DNA from: Euborellia annulipes
Taxonomy: Eukaryota > Arthropoda > Insecta > Dermaptera > Anisolabididae
DNA: 64,000 nt
Direction of reading: 5' to 3'
Assembly: GCA_023213315.1 (NCBI GenBank)
Contig: JAKCPI010000416.1
Coordinates: 52,973 to 116,972, forward strand
Part shown: one piece after another, positions 53,112 through 63,865 of the stretch
Layout of the letters: each line of letters starts with the position of its first letter
Numbering within the stretch: the stretch's first letter is position 1
The notes under the pieces: generated by a model
The model's database searches: none
What the model saw: the letters and a program-made list of their open reading frames with translations, nothing else
What the model was told of the DNA's origin: nothing
Made by a program: the position numbers and the translations under genes

Positions 53112-56100
53112 GATCAGAAACTTGTGTCAACATGTCTGGAGCAGAGCCTATACGCCCTGCATCTCTTGAGATGTCTTCAGTAAAGACAGAGAAGCCGACC
53201 TGCTCTCACCTTGTCTCCGCGCTGGTCGTCCTGAATGCGAAATTCTCTTATTTGGTGAGTTTATCTCTAAATTTTTTAAATTAAATATATAATAACCAAA
53301 CAAAGAGTTAACTTTTTTTATTTATGAAATATATTATAGAACTATCCCCTGGCCCGGCACCTTTGCGCTCCAACCTTAAAATTCTAATTAAAAAGTAATT
53401 TCCATGCTTAAAATTTCAATAAAAAAATCATTTTCATCAAATTTTGTTCCTGAGGGGGCCCGAGCCCTTTAAGCTAAAAATCTATAAATTATAATTAAAA
53501 AAAATCATTTTCTTGATCGCCTATGACGAGAAAAGCTGATTTGGAATCTATGTATAATTAACAATTTTGCATCACTCAAAGCGACGAGAGTAATTTTATA
53601 AAATCTGTTTAGAAATTACTGTATTATTATTATTATTATTATTACTGTTTAGGGAGGATTATCTTACGTCCGGGTTTGGAACACGTGTCCGAATTTTACT
53701 AATATGAACTGAAAACGTTTTCCATTTTAATATATTGTATAAAAAACTTGGAAGTAACAAATATCAAATCCTAGCAAAAGGCAAGGGAACGGTAGCCCCT
53801 TCGAGTTGATCCTCTGCTGACTCACCTCACTGACTTGCTCTGACTTGAATGCACCTTATACTCTTTGATCTCTTTCTCATCTCTTTGGTTGAATGTTTAA
53901 TTATATTCTCCTGCCTGCTTTTTGTTTTTAAGGTATTTATTATTTATTTCTCTCTCATTTATGGTAATTACCATTTAAATATTTATTAAATTATATTAGT
54001 TAATAAAAATAGTAAAAATTTGTATGAGATATTTTCCCTTGACTGTCAAGTAATGTGGTTAGGTTATATTTCCTTATTTTTCTCTTTATTTTTATTTTAT
54101 GTTTATGTTTCTATTTTATGCTATATTTAAATGAGTTTCTCACTCTATTTATACATTTAAAATAAAAAATATTTATTAAATATTTAATTTTCGTGGCTTT
54201 TTATTAATATTTCTTCTTTGCCAAAATAGTTGGATTTCCTTCAAAGTTTTTCTTAAGCAAATTTGGTCTTTTTAAAATTATTTCTTTTCAATTTCAACTT
54301 TAATTTAATATTCATATCATTTTTATACCATCATTTGTGCATAAATATATATCCACTTATTTTGGCAGCGATGAAAACACTTGAATTTAGAAAATATAAT
54401 TTTTTCTACCTGTTAATGAAAATTTTTTATTTCTAGATGGGGGAATTGCAAATTTTTACTCCACTAAGCCCCAAAATCTCTAGGAGAATTTGCTGTTGCA
54501 TGGACCTGCCTTTAGAAGGTAAAAAAAACTTTTAATATATATTTATTTTGAAATTGACCATTTGATATTTGTAATTGAGAAAATAATTTCCTTTCTATTC
54601 TAAATTTAATTTTTAAATTACTTATTTGAAAGCCGAAAACACTTTTAAAATATTTATATGAAAGTATAAAGATGGAGATATTTAGTACTTTGTTTATCTG
54701 TTTGCCTTTTCTCTTTTTAATACACAAAACTCATCTGCCTTCTGCCTTTATATATATATATAATTTGTGACATAACTCAAAATAAAAATTTTAACCAAGC
54801 AACGGTAAATGAAGAAACATATCAGATATTTTATACATTTAATTAAGGAAAAAATACTTATTTTTAAATTATTTTTTTTTCTAAATATTAATTATCATTG
54901 TTTATATTTTAGGTTCTGTCAATCAAGTGGTAAACAAAACCAGGCAAGATTGTCAAATTGGATAATCAAAGAAATCAGAAGTTCCATCTTTAGTAGAAAG
55001 ATCATCGATGTTTAATATAAAGAAAAATGATCAGTGAATTCATTATTACAAGATATTAAAAGTGTTTGCAAAAAGGTAATATCTCTATTTATTTTCAGGA
55101 TATGTGAAAAGGAGAAGAAAATCCTCAGCCAGTTCTATTTCATTAAATTGTATTCCCGATCGGGATTGAAACGTCAACATGATAGAATAAAATTTAATGA
55201 AATAGAACTGGCTGCGGATTTTCTTCTCCTTTTCACCTATCCTGATTTAACTACCAGCTATAAGCTCTACGTATCTCTATGTATCTATCTATTTATTTTG
55301 ATTATATATATAGAGATAAAGAGAGATGTGACTAAGGTATGACAACGCAGGGCCTAAACTAGAACACTTATAAAGCTGAAATTTAGCATTTAGAATCCTT
55401 TTGTGTCATAGGCTTCTTTTAAGAAGCGATTTTTCTAAATTCCAATTTTAAGGGCACCAAATGGTCATTTATGTGTATTTATCCCACCCGCCAAAATTCA
55501 AATAAAAATCCTCCATTTTTTTTAAATATTATTAGATTTTATTTAATCTTTATGCACAGAATCTATTTGTGAGATTAAATTTTTTTGGAGAAATATAAAT
55601 TTTCCATAGGATAGGATCTAATTCGATATTACTATTATATTTCCTTTAATATTATTATATTTTAAACGATAATAGATATTAATTTAAATAATGGCATCAA
55701 TATGATTTTTTGGATTTACGTTTCTTGAATAAATATCTTTCAAGGGACTTAAAGTTATTTAGTGCCCTCGGGCCTTGGTGTAGTGTTTAATCATTTGTAC
55801 CAAAGGTCGCGGGTTTGCATCCCGTCTCATGCCTCAATTTATTTCAATTTATTGGCTACCAATCCATTTGAAATAAATAGAGACAGGTTCTAAATGGCCT
55901 TCGATGTCGAAAAAGAACTTAATGAAATTAAACAAAAAGCTATTTAGTGTTTTTGACTCTAAATACCTCCCCCCCCCCCTCTTCACGCATTTTTACGAAA
56001 TTTAGGATTCTTCAATTTACCTAAATATCAACATTATTTTTTTGATTTATCCCAAAAAAGTTGTAATTTGGCATGTAAATTACGTTTACTACCTTGACGT

Positions 56101-56995
56101 CATTTACGAAACTTTTTTCCAAATTCTTTTTTCTCTCTGGTTAGTGATGTAGTCGTAGGGGGTTGTTGGTTATGATGGTGGAGGGTTGGAAATAAATCAC
56201 CCTTTACATAATAAATTATAAATAAAATCTATACATATATAATTTGTGACTTTACTAAATATGAAAATTTTAGTATATTTTTATAATTTACATTAAGAAT
56301 AATGGAATTTTTTACTTTTTATCCTACACTTAAATTATCATTTATAAATCATTTTTTTCCTAAGTGTATTAATTAGCTTTTTTTATATTTTAGATTTCAT
56401 CAATCAACAAAATCAGTCAACGAGGCTTCCGTTGATATTAGCAGATATGCACCGAGAAGCAGAATTTGCCAGAAAAAAGTTCGTCACTCGAAGTAAGTAA
56501 ATACCTTATTAAATTTATTATTAATAACTCTTTTGTTCTATACCTTCTGTTAATGCACCTTAAAAATCCAATCTAATTATTTCTTATAAGTATTCGTTGA
56601 TAGTTTGGGCTAGAGATTGAGATTAATAAATAGGAGAAGAAAACCAGCGCCTCTTTTTCCACTATATACACTATTTATTTGCAAATATTTCGTTTGTCAT
56701 CATATTGTTACATTAAATAGAATACGTAGTAGGACCTAACAACAACTATGTATACCAAAGGAGACTTAACTCTCTCCCACTAGAATAGTTCACTGAGGAT
56801 GGGCGAATAAATTTTGCCCGAAACGTCTGGACATTCAAAGGGAATCGAGAGCGTTTTATTTCTTGGCTGCCTGCATTTATATCCTTCCTTAATAAATAAA
56901 TATTTCTTTGTTTCAGAACTTAAGAATGAAGGAGGCATCTGAAAAAAAAGCATGTGTTTCATCATCATCATGATCACCATCATCGACATCAAAGA
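53112..56995 (+). CDS. Possible small multi-exon gene with alternative 3' exons
   Basis: Exon A 53112-53254 (acceptor TTTTTGTACAG, donor GTGAGT) holds ATG at 53132 and 41 codons (MSGAEPIRPASLEMSS...). Exon B 54437-54518 (acceptor TTTCTAG, donor GTAAAA) stays open in the same phase (MGELQIFTPLSPKISRR...). Then either exon C from 54913 (stop after 17 codons, 85 aa total) or exon D 56394-56492 (donor GTAAGT, open throughout, LPLILADMHREAEFARKKF) followed by exon E 56917-56995, stopping at TGA 56940-56942 (109 aa). Exons C and D look paralogous (TTTATATTTTAG, then TCAATCAA). Phase consistency over four junctions is the evidence. I know no homologue, the composition is unremarkable, and a non-coding RNA is possible. 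Confidence 0.4.
55096..55287. mobile_element. Palindromic hammerhead-class element, copy 4, core deleted
   Basis: TCTATTTATTTT flanks it (55084-55095, 55288-55299). Arms AGGATATGTGAAAAGGAGAA / CTCCTTTTCACCTATCCT pair; the centre CCCGATCGGG lies where helix II would be, followed by GAAACGTCAAC, but no CUGANGA box remains. The tail (ACTACCAGCTATAAGCTC TACGTATCT) matches copy 2 at 28190-28217. Confidence 0.7.
55320..55767. other. AT-rich intron-like DNA
   Basis: It lies between candidate exons C and D. No repeat was delimited. Confidence 0.35.
55768..55938 (+). mobile_element. tRNA-derived SINE, copy 2
   Basis: CTTGGTGTAGTGTTTAATC (box A) and GTCGCGGGTTTGCATCCCGT (box B) are followed, after an insertion of TTTATTTCAATTTATTGGCT, by AGACAGGTTCTAAATGGCCT TCGATGTCGAAAAAGAACTT, the same 3' body as copy 1. 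Confidence 0.7.
56633..56888. mobile_element. Hammerhead-bearing element, copy 5, inside an intron
   Basis: TTAATAAATA flanks it (56623-56632, 56889-56898). It carries an intact plus-strand ribozyme motif (56788-56832) and, at about 56692-56720 on the minus strand, a decayed one (ATGATGA...CGAAATA). It is less palindromic than the other copies. It sits between candidate exons D and E, ending 28 bp before the exon E acceptor. Confidence 0.6.
56788..56832 (+). ncRNA. Hammerhead ribozyme motif, structurally complete
   Basis: Stem I GUUCA (56788-56792) pairs with UGGAC (56828-56832) through one G-U. Core CUGAGGA (56793-56799), a single U, helix II GGGCGA/UUGCCC (56801-56806, 56814-56819), GAAA (56820-56823), helix III C-G, triplet GUC ending at 56827 where cleavage would occur. 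Every invariant position of the family core is present. Confidence 0.7.
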
Positions 56996-57097
56996 GTAAG
57001 TAAGTAAATACCTTATTAAACTTATTATTAATAATTCTTGTTGTTCTATACCGTCTGATAAAGAAATCTTAAAAATATGTATATGTTAATAGACAAA

Positions 57098-57695
57098 ATC
57101 TGGTGTGACTGTCGCACAGCACACAACCTTCTCTTACCTTCGGTAATCAAAAGTTGTGTTCTGTTCTTGTCGCACCAGATTTGTTGTGTCTTTAGTTTCC
57201 GACAGTACCGCACAATTGAATTTGAAAAATGTATAAATTATTTGTTTATTTATATTTTGTTACCATGGCAACCATTTCTCCTATCTTTCCTATGAAGTAC
57301 AAGAGTAGAGAGTGTTTCAAACAAGTTTGAGAGCAAAATGAGAATACACATTTGAAAGAGCATCGAAAAAATAATTGATTTTTGAATTTTAATCGAAATC
57401 TTTAGAGCAAATTTTGAAAAAATCGAAAAAATTTGAAAAACTACTTAAGTAAAGTACTAGTACTATTTGCCCGATTTTGATCAAAAGCTTATTTTCACGC
57501 CCTAGGGGACTGCCTAACTTAAATATAAAATTTCAACATCCTAGCTCAATTCCTTCATGCTTTAAATTGAACACAGACAGACACACAGGCATATATAACC
57601 ACTTTTTTTAATTCAAAACGTGTATATCCATCAAAATCTCGACATCGAATTTTTGACATGAATCCAATACTTTCTCACTACATATATCGACTTTC
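57098..57695 (+). mobile_element. DH element, near full length
   Basis: Head hairpin (ATCTGGTGTGACTGTCGCAC ... CTTGTCGCACCAGAT, 57098-57180), GTTACCATGGCAACCATTTC, GTAAAGTACTAGTACTATTT and a shortened tail hairpin (57668-57695). Confidence 0.75.
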
Positions 57696-57928
57696 TAATT
57701 AGCAATGTTCTAATTAGTAAAGTGCCTAACTCTATTTTTGTTTATTTTTCAGGAGAGACAAAAAAACAATTCATTGTCATTGTTAGAGCACACACTTTTC
57801 GAACTGAAAAATTTGAATTACGCTCTCACCTAGTTCAGGGCATAAGGAGAGTGATATTTTTCAAAAGAAAATACAAAAAATCATTTTCGAAAAAAGTGAG
57901 TTAGACACTTTTCTACTGAGAGCGTCGA

Positions 57929-58512
57929 TATGTATATTGATATATACATATAGGTAAGAGAAAGTAATATATATATATATAGATAAATGTTGGATTCATG
58001 TCAAAAATTCGATGTCGAGATTTTGATGGATATGCACGTTTTGAGGTCCCCTGAATCCAAAAAAGTGGTTTTCGCGACATTGTCTGTCTGTCTGTGTGTT
58101 TGTGTGTGTCTGTGTTCAATTTTAAGCATGAAGGAATTGAGCTAGGAGGTTAAAATTTTATATTCAAGTTAGGCGCCCCCCTGAAGCGTGAAAATAACCT
58201 TTTAATCAAAATCGGCCAAAAAGTACTAGTACTTTTCTGATGTACTTTTTCATTTTCTCAAAATTCGCTCCATCGGTTTTGATTCAAATTCAAAAATCAA
58301 TTATTTTTTAGATCCTCTTTAAAAAGTATATTCTCATTTTGCCATTTAAATCTTCGGAAGACCACTTTACTCTTGTACACTTCATAGGAAAGATAGTAGA
58401 AATGGTTGCCATGGTAACAAAATATAAATCTGGTGTGGCAAGCACAGTACACAACTTTCTCTTGACGAAGGGTAAGAGAAAGTTGTGTGCTGTGCGACCA
58501 GTCACACCAGAT
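57929..58512 (-). mobile_element. DH element, near full length, reverse orientation
   Basis: Tail hairpin (57929-57990 region), GTTTTGAGGTCCCCTGAATC, GGTTGCCATGGTAACAAAAT and a complete head hairpin (58432-58510; CTGGTGTGGCAAGCACAGTA ... GCGACCAGTCACACCAG). It faces away from the 57098 copy, tail to tail. Confidence 0.75.
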
Positions 58513-58902
58513 TTTTTTCTATATTTTGTGATTAGGCCTAAACATTTTGCTTTGATTCAAAAAAGGGAAAATAATATAATTTAAATTAGGATTTTTACCT
58601 CAATTAATCTTTCAAATTAGAAACAAATCAAGTTTTAAAAAAAAATTATTTTTTAATAATATATTATCTGAATGAATTGTGTAAAAATTATAATTTAAAT
58701 TACAGTATATTAATTCCCCATTTGAAGCAAAGCAAAATACCCTATAAACATACTATAATAATATACTATACTATACTTTTTTTAAACACTCACACACACA
58801 TCCACACAGCCTTTTCGACAACTCAATTAGACTTTGAAGATAACCGGTATTTGGGGTCCGGGCATTCTTATTTACATACTATATTTAAATATGAGAAATA
58901 GC
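58513..58902. other. AT-rich DNA with CA-rich patch
   Basis: (CACA)n near 58785-58806. Otherwise no feature up to the S/LINE cluster. Confidence 0.4.
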
Positions 58903-59530
58903 TCAGGGGCCCACACCTTACGGGTACGTGGATGGCTTCCCAACAACTCTTAATTCTCTATAAAGCCCAAATTCGGCCGTGTCTTGAATATTGTTCCCAC
59001 CTTTGGCGAGGGGCGTCGAAAGACGCTCTCTCCTCCTTGGAAGCCATACAGAGGCGTGCAATTAGACTGATAGGTGATTCTACCCTTACTGCATCCCTAC
59101 AGTCACTAGATCATAGAAGAAGAGTATCTGCACTATCTCTCTTCTACAGGTATTACCATGGCCAATGCTCTGCCGAATTAAAATCAATTATCCCACCCAA
59201 TGCAACATATTCACGGAACACAAGAGAGGCATCATCCCAGCATCCCTATGCTGTTCAGATCACGACTAACAGAACAAATCAATTTCATTCTTCCTTTCTC
59301 CCCATGACCTCCCGTGATTGGAACAAGCTCCCTGCGTCTATCTTCCCCAAAACCTACAATCTTCAGACTTTCAAGTCTAACCTCAACAGGCATCTTCTCA
59401 GTTCCCGCAGTTGAGTTTTCCCCTTTATGCTTCTCCTTTTGTTTTTATTTTCTTCCTGGCTGCATGTGACTATTGGTCATTATAGGTCTTCGGACCTTAT
59501 GCACCCATTCCAAAAAAAAAAAAAAAAAAA
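58903..59530 (+). pseudogene. 5'-truncated LINE: RT C-terminal region fused to a family S head
   Basis: The 160-codon ORF (58932-59414) starts at the ATG of GTGGATGGC in a family S head and continues in frame into a LINE ORF2 C-terminus: ILYKAQIRPCLEYCSHLW, AIQRRAIRLIGD, RRRVSALSLFYRYYHG, MTSRDWNKLPASIFPKTYN. This C-terminal module is common after the RT of CR1/jockey-class LINEs; the catalytic RT is missing, so it cannot be active. The 3' UTR (CATTATAGGTCTTCGGACCT) and a poly(A) run (59512-59531) follow. The start codon is fortuitous. The reading frame is undamaged, so the insertion is probably young. Confidence 0.75.
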
Positions 59531-59531
59531 A

Positions 59532-60515
59532 TAGCTCAGGGGCCCACACGTTGCGGGTAGGGCTGGGAAAAACAATCGATTAATCGTTTTTATACCGATT
59601 ATTTTCTTAAAAAATAATCGATTATTATAAAAAAAATAATCGATTAATCGGGAAACCGATTAATCGAAAATAATCGGAATAATCGGAGAACCGATTAATC
59701 GGAAATAATCTATTATTTTTTCATAACTGATTATAGAGAAATAATCGGTGTTTTTTTTAACATTGATTGTATACAAATAATCGATTGAGGTGAATATATA
59801 TTCCAACTTTTTTCCATTTTTTTGAATAAAAATGCCTAACCCCTATACATATTTATTCATATATATCGGTTATCGTTTGTCTTATATGGCCTCAGATGCC
59901 GAAATGACTTGTATGTATGTGTGTGTGAATGTGAGTGTGACTGTGAAACAAGTGTGTTAAAAAAAAAAAATTCTTATTTTGAAACGATTATTTCTCTATA
60001 ATCAGTTATGAAAAAATAATAGATTATTTCCGATTAATCGGTTCTACTATTATTTCGATTATTTTCGATTAATCGGTTCTCCGATTATTTTCGATTAATC
60101 GGTTCTCCGATTATTCCGATTATTTTCGATTAATCGGTTCACCGATTATTCCGATTATTTTCGATTAATCGGTTTCCCGATTATTCCGGTTATTTTCGAT
60201 TAATCGGTTCTCCGATTATTCCGATTATTTTCGATTAATCGGAATAATCGATTATTTTTTATAATCGAAAATCGATTATTTTTTTCAATAATCGAACACC
60301 CCTAGTTGCGGGTTTCGTGGATGGCGACCACGAGCTGCCCTAGCTAGGACTGGCAGTACTTCTCTTCTTTGCATGTCAGTCTCTTCCCTTTTATATTTTC
60401 AACAACCGTCAGACCGTGTGACGGGCCGGCCTGTTCTTTTCCTTCCCGATCGCAAAAACCCATGAACCGCCGACCCCGCACCGCGGGATTTAAGGCGAAG
60501 AAAGAAGAAGAAGAA
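59532..60515 (+). mobile_element. Family S repeat, copy 7, split by a 747-bp hAT element
   Basis: TAGCTCAGGGGCCCACACG (59532) continues after the insertion at 60313 with CGTGGATGGCGACCACGAGC, GACTGGCAGTACTTCTCTTC, CGTCAGACCGTGTGACGGGC and a GAAGAAG tail. ATTTAAATATGAGAAA occurs both before the first S head (about 58884-58900) and after this tail (about 60518-60534), a 16-bp target duplication around the whole cluster. Confidence 0.7.
59558..60304. mobile_element. hAT-type element built of ATTAATCGG repeats
   Basis: GTTGCGGG flanks it (59550-59557, 60305-60312). Ends are TAGGGCTGGG and AACACCCCTA. Inside are inverted clusters of CGATTATTTTCGATTAATCG-type units, about 24 bp each, near both ends, with a short unique centre (59790-59960). 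It has no ORF. Confidence 0.85.
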
Positions 60516-60644
60516 GATTTAAATATGAGAAAAGATTACGGAATAAATAAAACAATTATTTAATAAAATAATCTTTATTGGATATTTAAAATATCATGAT
60601 AGAAGATTGATAAAAAATAATAAATAAATATTTCTTTGTTTCAG

Positions 60645-60891
60645 AATTGAGGCCTTGGGAAAAAAAATTCAAGTGAGGCATCATTATTATCAAAGAACCG
60701 GGGCAAATACAAATGGAACGTATTTTTAAAATAATACCAGAAAGCAAACGAAGCAAGTCTAAAAGACTTGCTTTGTTTGAATTCACCTCGAGCAAGAAGC
60801 CAGTCGATTGAATCCATCTCTCTGCTTTTCTTCATTTGCGATTCTATTAGTGAGAATAAAACATCACACGCACTTCATCTCTTAATTAAAG
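60645..60891 (+). ncRNA. Candidate exon F of the small-exon locus
   Basis: Preceded by TATTTCTTTGTTTCAG, identical to the acceptor of exon E at 56901-56916, and followed by GTATTT. Joined to exon D the frame reads KLRPWEKKFK then TGA (60674-60676), paralleling exon E (KLKNEGGI). E and F appear to be duplicated alternative terminal exons (AATAAATATTTCTTTGTTTC, then GAGGCATC in both). The region downstream of the stop contains an internal inverted pair AAGCAAGTCT/AGACTTGCTT. Confidence 0.4.
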
Positions 60892-61058
60892 GTATTTATA
60901 ATTTGCATATTTCATTTTCATAAAGGTTTAACATTTAATTGTTATATTTTCTAAGTTATAAAATTATCTATTATTTTCAATAATGAAACCTCAAGGTGGT
61001 AAGGGGATGTACCATTTCAATTAAAGTACTGTATCGTTTGACAATATTTCCTTTCTAC
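60892..61058. other. Intron-like AT-rich DNA
   Basis: Nothing is recognised. Confidence 0.35.
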
Positions 61059-61309
61059 CAGGGGCGTATATAGAAATTTTTTCGGGGGGGGGGGGGGGGC
61101 CCGAACTCAAAAATTTTTCTGCGGAAAATTTTTTTTTAAGAAACTATATTTTTTTCACACGAAATTTTTTGCGGAACAATTTTTCTATTGCGGAACCAAA
61201 GTTGTCCATCCTGCGGAAGAATTTGTTACGCTGGTGTCTGTATATCCCTATATATTTATATGTGTTTGGGTAATTTCGGGGGGGGCCCCCCCCGCCCCCA
61301 ACGCCCCTG
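61059..61309 (+). mobile_element. hAT MITE (CAGGGGCGTAT family), copy 3
   Basis: CTTTCTAC flanks it (61051-61058, 61310-61317). Ends are CAGGGGCGTATATAGAAATT and CAACGCCCCTG. Internal GCGGAACCAAAGTTGTCCAT is as in 18457. Confidence 0.9.
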
Positions 61310-61375
61310 CTTTCTACACACAAACATATGAATCTTATTTAGTAAGAAAAAATTAATATTTTTTATCTTTTACAG

Positions 61376-61466
61376 AGGCAGTTATTGCTAGTGATTGACT
61401 TCTCCCTTCCCGCTGGAGGATCCCCATCTCAACGCATTTCACACTATACAGTACATTCTGCACTAT
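61376..61466 (+). ncRNA. Candidate exon G
   Basis: Acceptor TATCTTTTACAG, donor GTAAGT, and a GC-richer body (CTTCCCGCTGGAGGATCCCC). Joined to exon D it would stop after KAVIASD. It is either a further alternative 3' exon or part of a non-coding transcript. Confidence 0.35.
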
Positions 61467-62422
61467 GTAAGTCCTGACAATCAAATTTTGTCAATTTATC
61501 ATTTCATATCACAAATAATAATTACATTTTTCTGGAAAAGGTCATTCTCGCTCTTTTAAAATCTTTGGCTTACTAACCTCACCCCCCACCCCCTTATTTT
61601 ATGATATTTATCATTAAATCTATAGAACTCAGCCTGCCTCCCTTTTTAATCTGTGAACATTTCCTTTTGAACGGGACTGTAGCTTTTTTTTTAAAGTATG
61701 TTTGTCTAAAATTATTTGTTTTAATTAACAATAAAATATTTACAAATTTCTTCTTACAACTTCTCATTCTATCTGGGAACGTGGAAAAGTATTTCTAATT
61801 AATGATTAAAAATTCTAAGAGGGATGGAAATAAAAAATTACTATCATAATTGGAAAAAAACAAACAGCTTAAGTTATAATACCCGCTGAATTTTATTTTT
61901 TATCTCGCCTAAAAAGAAAAAAAAACGATAAATTAATATTTTTTTTTATTTGATTATTCATTTCTAGTCGTGGGTCTGATATTTTGCTTTGCTTTAAATG
62001 GGGAATTAATATAATTTAAATAAGGATTTTTACCTCTATTCATTCAGTTAATCGATTATTAAAAAATATTCATAAAATTGATTCGTTATTATAAACAGCA
62101 GAGGGCAGCCCAGAGCAGCCCGTGGGCTACCTTGGTTTGCACACAGCGAGGGCGTGGGAAGGTGTGGATCTGGACAAGTGTAAACTTGGGCTGCATCGAA
62201 TTATTTATATTCATCTCAAATATTTTCATTTTTAAGGTCAGTAATGTTATCAAATATTTATTTAATTGATTCAGCACCATTATTTTAAATAAATTCATTA
62301 AATAAAACAATACAAATATTATAAACTTGTGTTCTAACAAGTTAACCTTTAATTGTCAAATTTTATTCTCATTTTTTTAATACTTCAACCTTTTTTAATC
62401 GTTTAATATTCATTTTCTATTT
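61467..62422. other. AT-rich DNA with a GC-richer patch
   Basis: 62095-62205 is GC-richer (CAGAGCAGCCCGTGGGCTAC, GTGTGGATCTGGACAAGTGT) with open frames on both strands but no motif. Intronic or exonic status is unclear. Confidence 0.35.
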
Positions 62423-63038
62423 AAATTCGTCATGCAAATTATATAAATTAAATAGATCATTCATTTTATTAATTGATTCACACTTTTCTCAAATTTGACA
62501 AATCAATCTGTTCATTTTTTTTATTTTTAAATTAGTTTAAATAATTATGAGTTTTGTTTTAAAATATTTTTCTTATTTCTATTATTTACGAGTTTGTAAA
62601 ATTATTATTTAATTAATTTTTTTATTCTAAATCTCTTTCATAAAGGTTGAAATCAAAAATAAAAGTCATGATAATGAGGAGTGAATAGGGAAAAACAATC
62701 TGATCCACATTTACTAAAACAGATCATTTTAAATTCGTCATGAAATTATATAAATTAAATAGATCATTCATTTTATTAATTGATTCACACTTTTCTCAAA
62801 TTTGACAAATCAATCTGTTCATTTTTTTTATTTTTAAATTAGTTTAAATAATTATGAGTTTTGTTTTAAAATATTTTTCTTATTTCTATTATTTACGAGT
62901 TTGTAAAATTATTATTTAATTAATTTTTTTATTCTAAATCTCTTTCATAAAGGTTGAAATCAAAAATAAGAAGTCATGATAATGAGGAGTGAATAGGGAA
63001 AAAACAATCTGATCCACATTTACTAAAACAGATCATTT
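62423..63038. repeat. Tandem duplication, 308 bp x 2
   Basis: AAATTCGTCATG starts both units (62423 and 62731); GATAATGAGGAGTGAATAGG and TTTACTAAAACAGATCATTT end both. The copies differ at only a few positions, so the duplication is recent. Confidence 0.9.
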
Positions 63039-63132
63039 AATCTCACTTTCTTTATTTTTATTTGAATCATTTTAGCTCTTCAATTATTTTTATAAATCAT
63101 TTTTGAATTTTTTCAAATGTCATTCAGGCAGA

Positions 63133-63439
63133 ATATGTCAATTTCATTTAATATCTTCCTAACCTTTCTATTTTTATATTAATTTTAATCACTCAATCTT
63201 TTAAATCATTTTATTTATTTTAATGATATTTACTTTTAATTTCAGATGTGATTTGGTTCAAACAACTCTTCAGCAGATATGAGAGAACATAACATCAAGT
63301 AATCATATATATATACATATGACTAATGAAACGAAATGGCCAAAATTGAAATTCAATTATCAGATGTATTTAAAAAAGAGAGCTGCTTCAAGACAGTGTT
63401 TCGAAGAAAATGCTGACTGAATTAATATTAATAAATAAG
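63133..63439 (+). ncRNA. Candidate exon H with duplicated upstream intron end
   Basis: The exon 63246-63439 follows TTTACTTTTAATTTCAG and ends before GTAATA. The 130 bp including the acceptor (63133-63267) recur at 63866-64000 with a few changes, so an exon copy begins at 63983 and leaves the window. No long frame is open. Confidence 0.35.
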
Positions 63440-63580
63440 GTAATAATTGATATTGATTGACATTCATAAAAAAAAATAAAATGAAATAAAAAATAGAGAT
63501 CAATTTTAAACTCAAAACAACGGCTACAGCTCTTGGGTCTCCCCTCACCCCGCCATAAGCCAGTAAGCTCGTTGTCGGCT

Positions 63581-63706
63581 TCTGGTCATCAGCTGCCAGG
63601 CTTGGCTGCTAGTCATCAGCTGCAAGACCTGGCTGCTAGTCATCAGCTGCCAGGCTCGGCTGCTAGTCATCAGCTGCCAGGCTTGGATGCTGGTCATCAG
63701 CTGCCG
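63581..63706. repeat. 27-bp minisatellite, about 4.7 units
   Basis: GTCATCAGCTGCCAGGCTTG-type units start at 63585, 63612, 63639, 63666 and 63693. The plus-strand frame (63533-63835) gives nine-residue repeats of the ASHQLPGLA type and the minus frame is also open, as expected of a repeat with a period divisible by three. A protein is possible but not supported. Confidence 0.85.
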
Positions 63707-63865
63707 TGCACTGCTTGGGTCTCTCCCCACCAAGCGCGCTTAAACCAAGCATGGCGGTCAGCCAGCATGCACCACAGATATAATACCATTAATCATGCAT
63801 GCACTTTATCCCCACTCTTACCTATCCTAACTTGACCTAAATGGGCCTCCACATCTCCGGTTCAA

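Noticed and set aside
55034..55342. 102-codon ORF
   Set aside because: It crosses the hammerhead-class palindrome and a candidate intron. Its peptide shows no family.
60586..60835. Minus-strand ORFs of 64-69 codons
   Set aside because: They are antisense to a candidate exon with clear plus-strand splice sites, and show no motif.
63533..63835. 100-codon ORF with nine-residue repeats
   Set aside because: The repeat period is a multiple of three, so frames stay open on both strands without selection. No motif, start context or conservation is visible.
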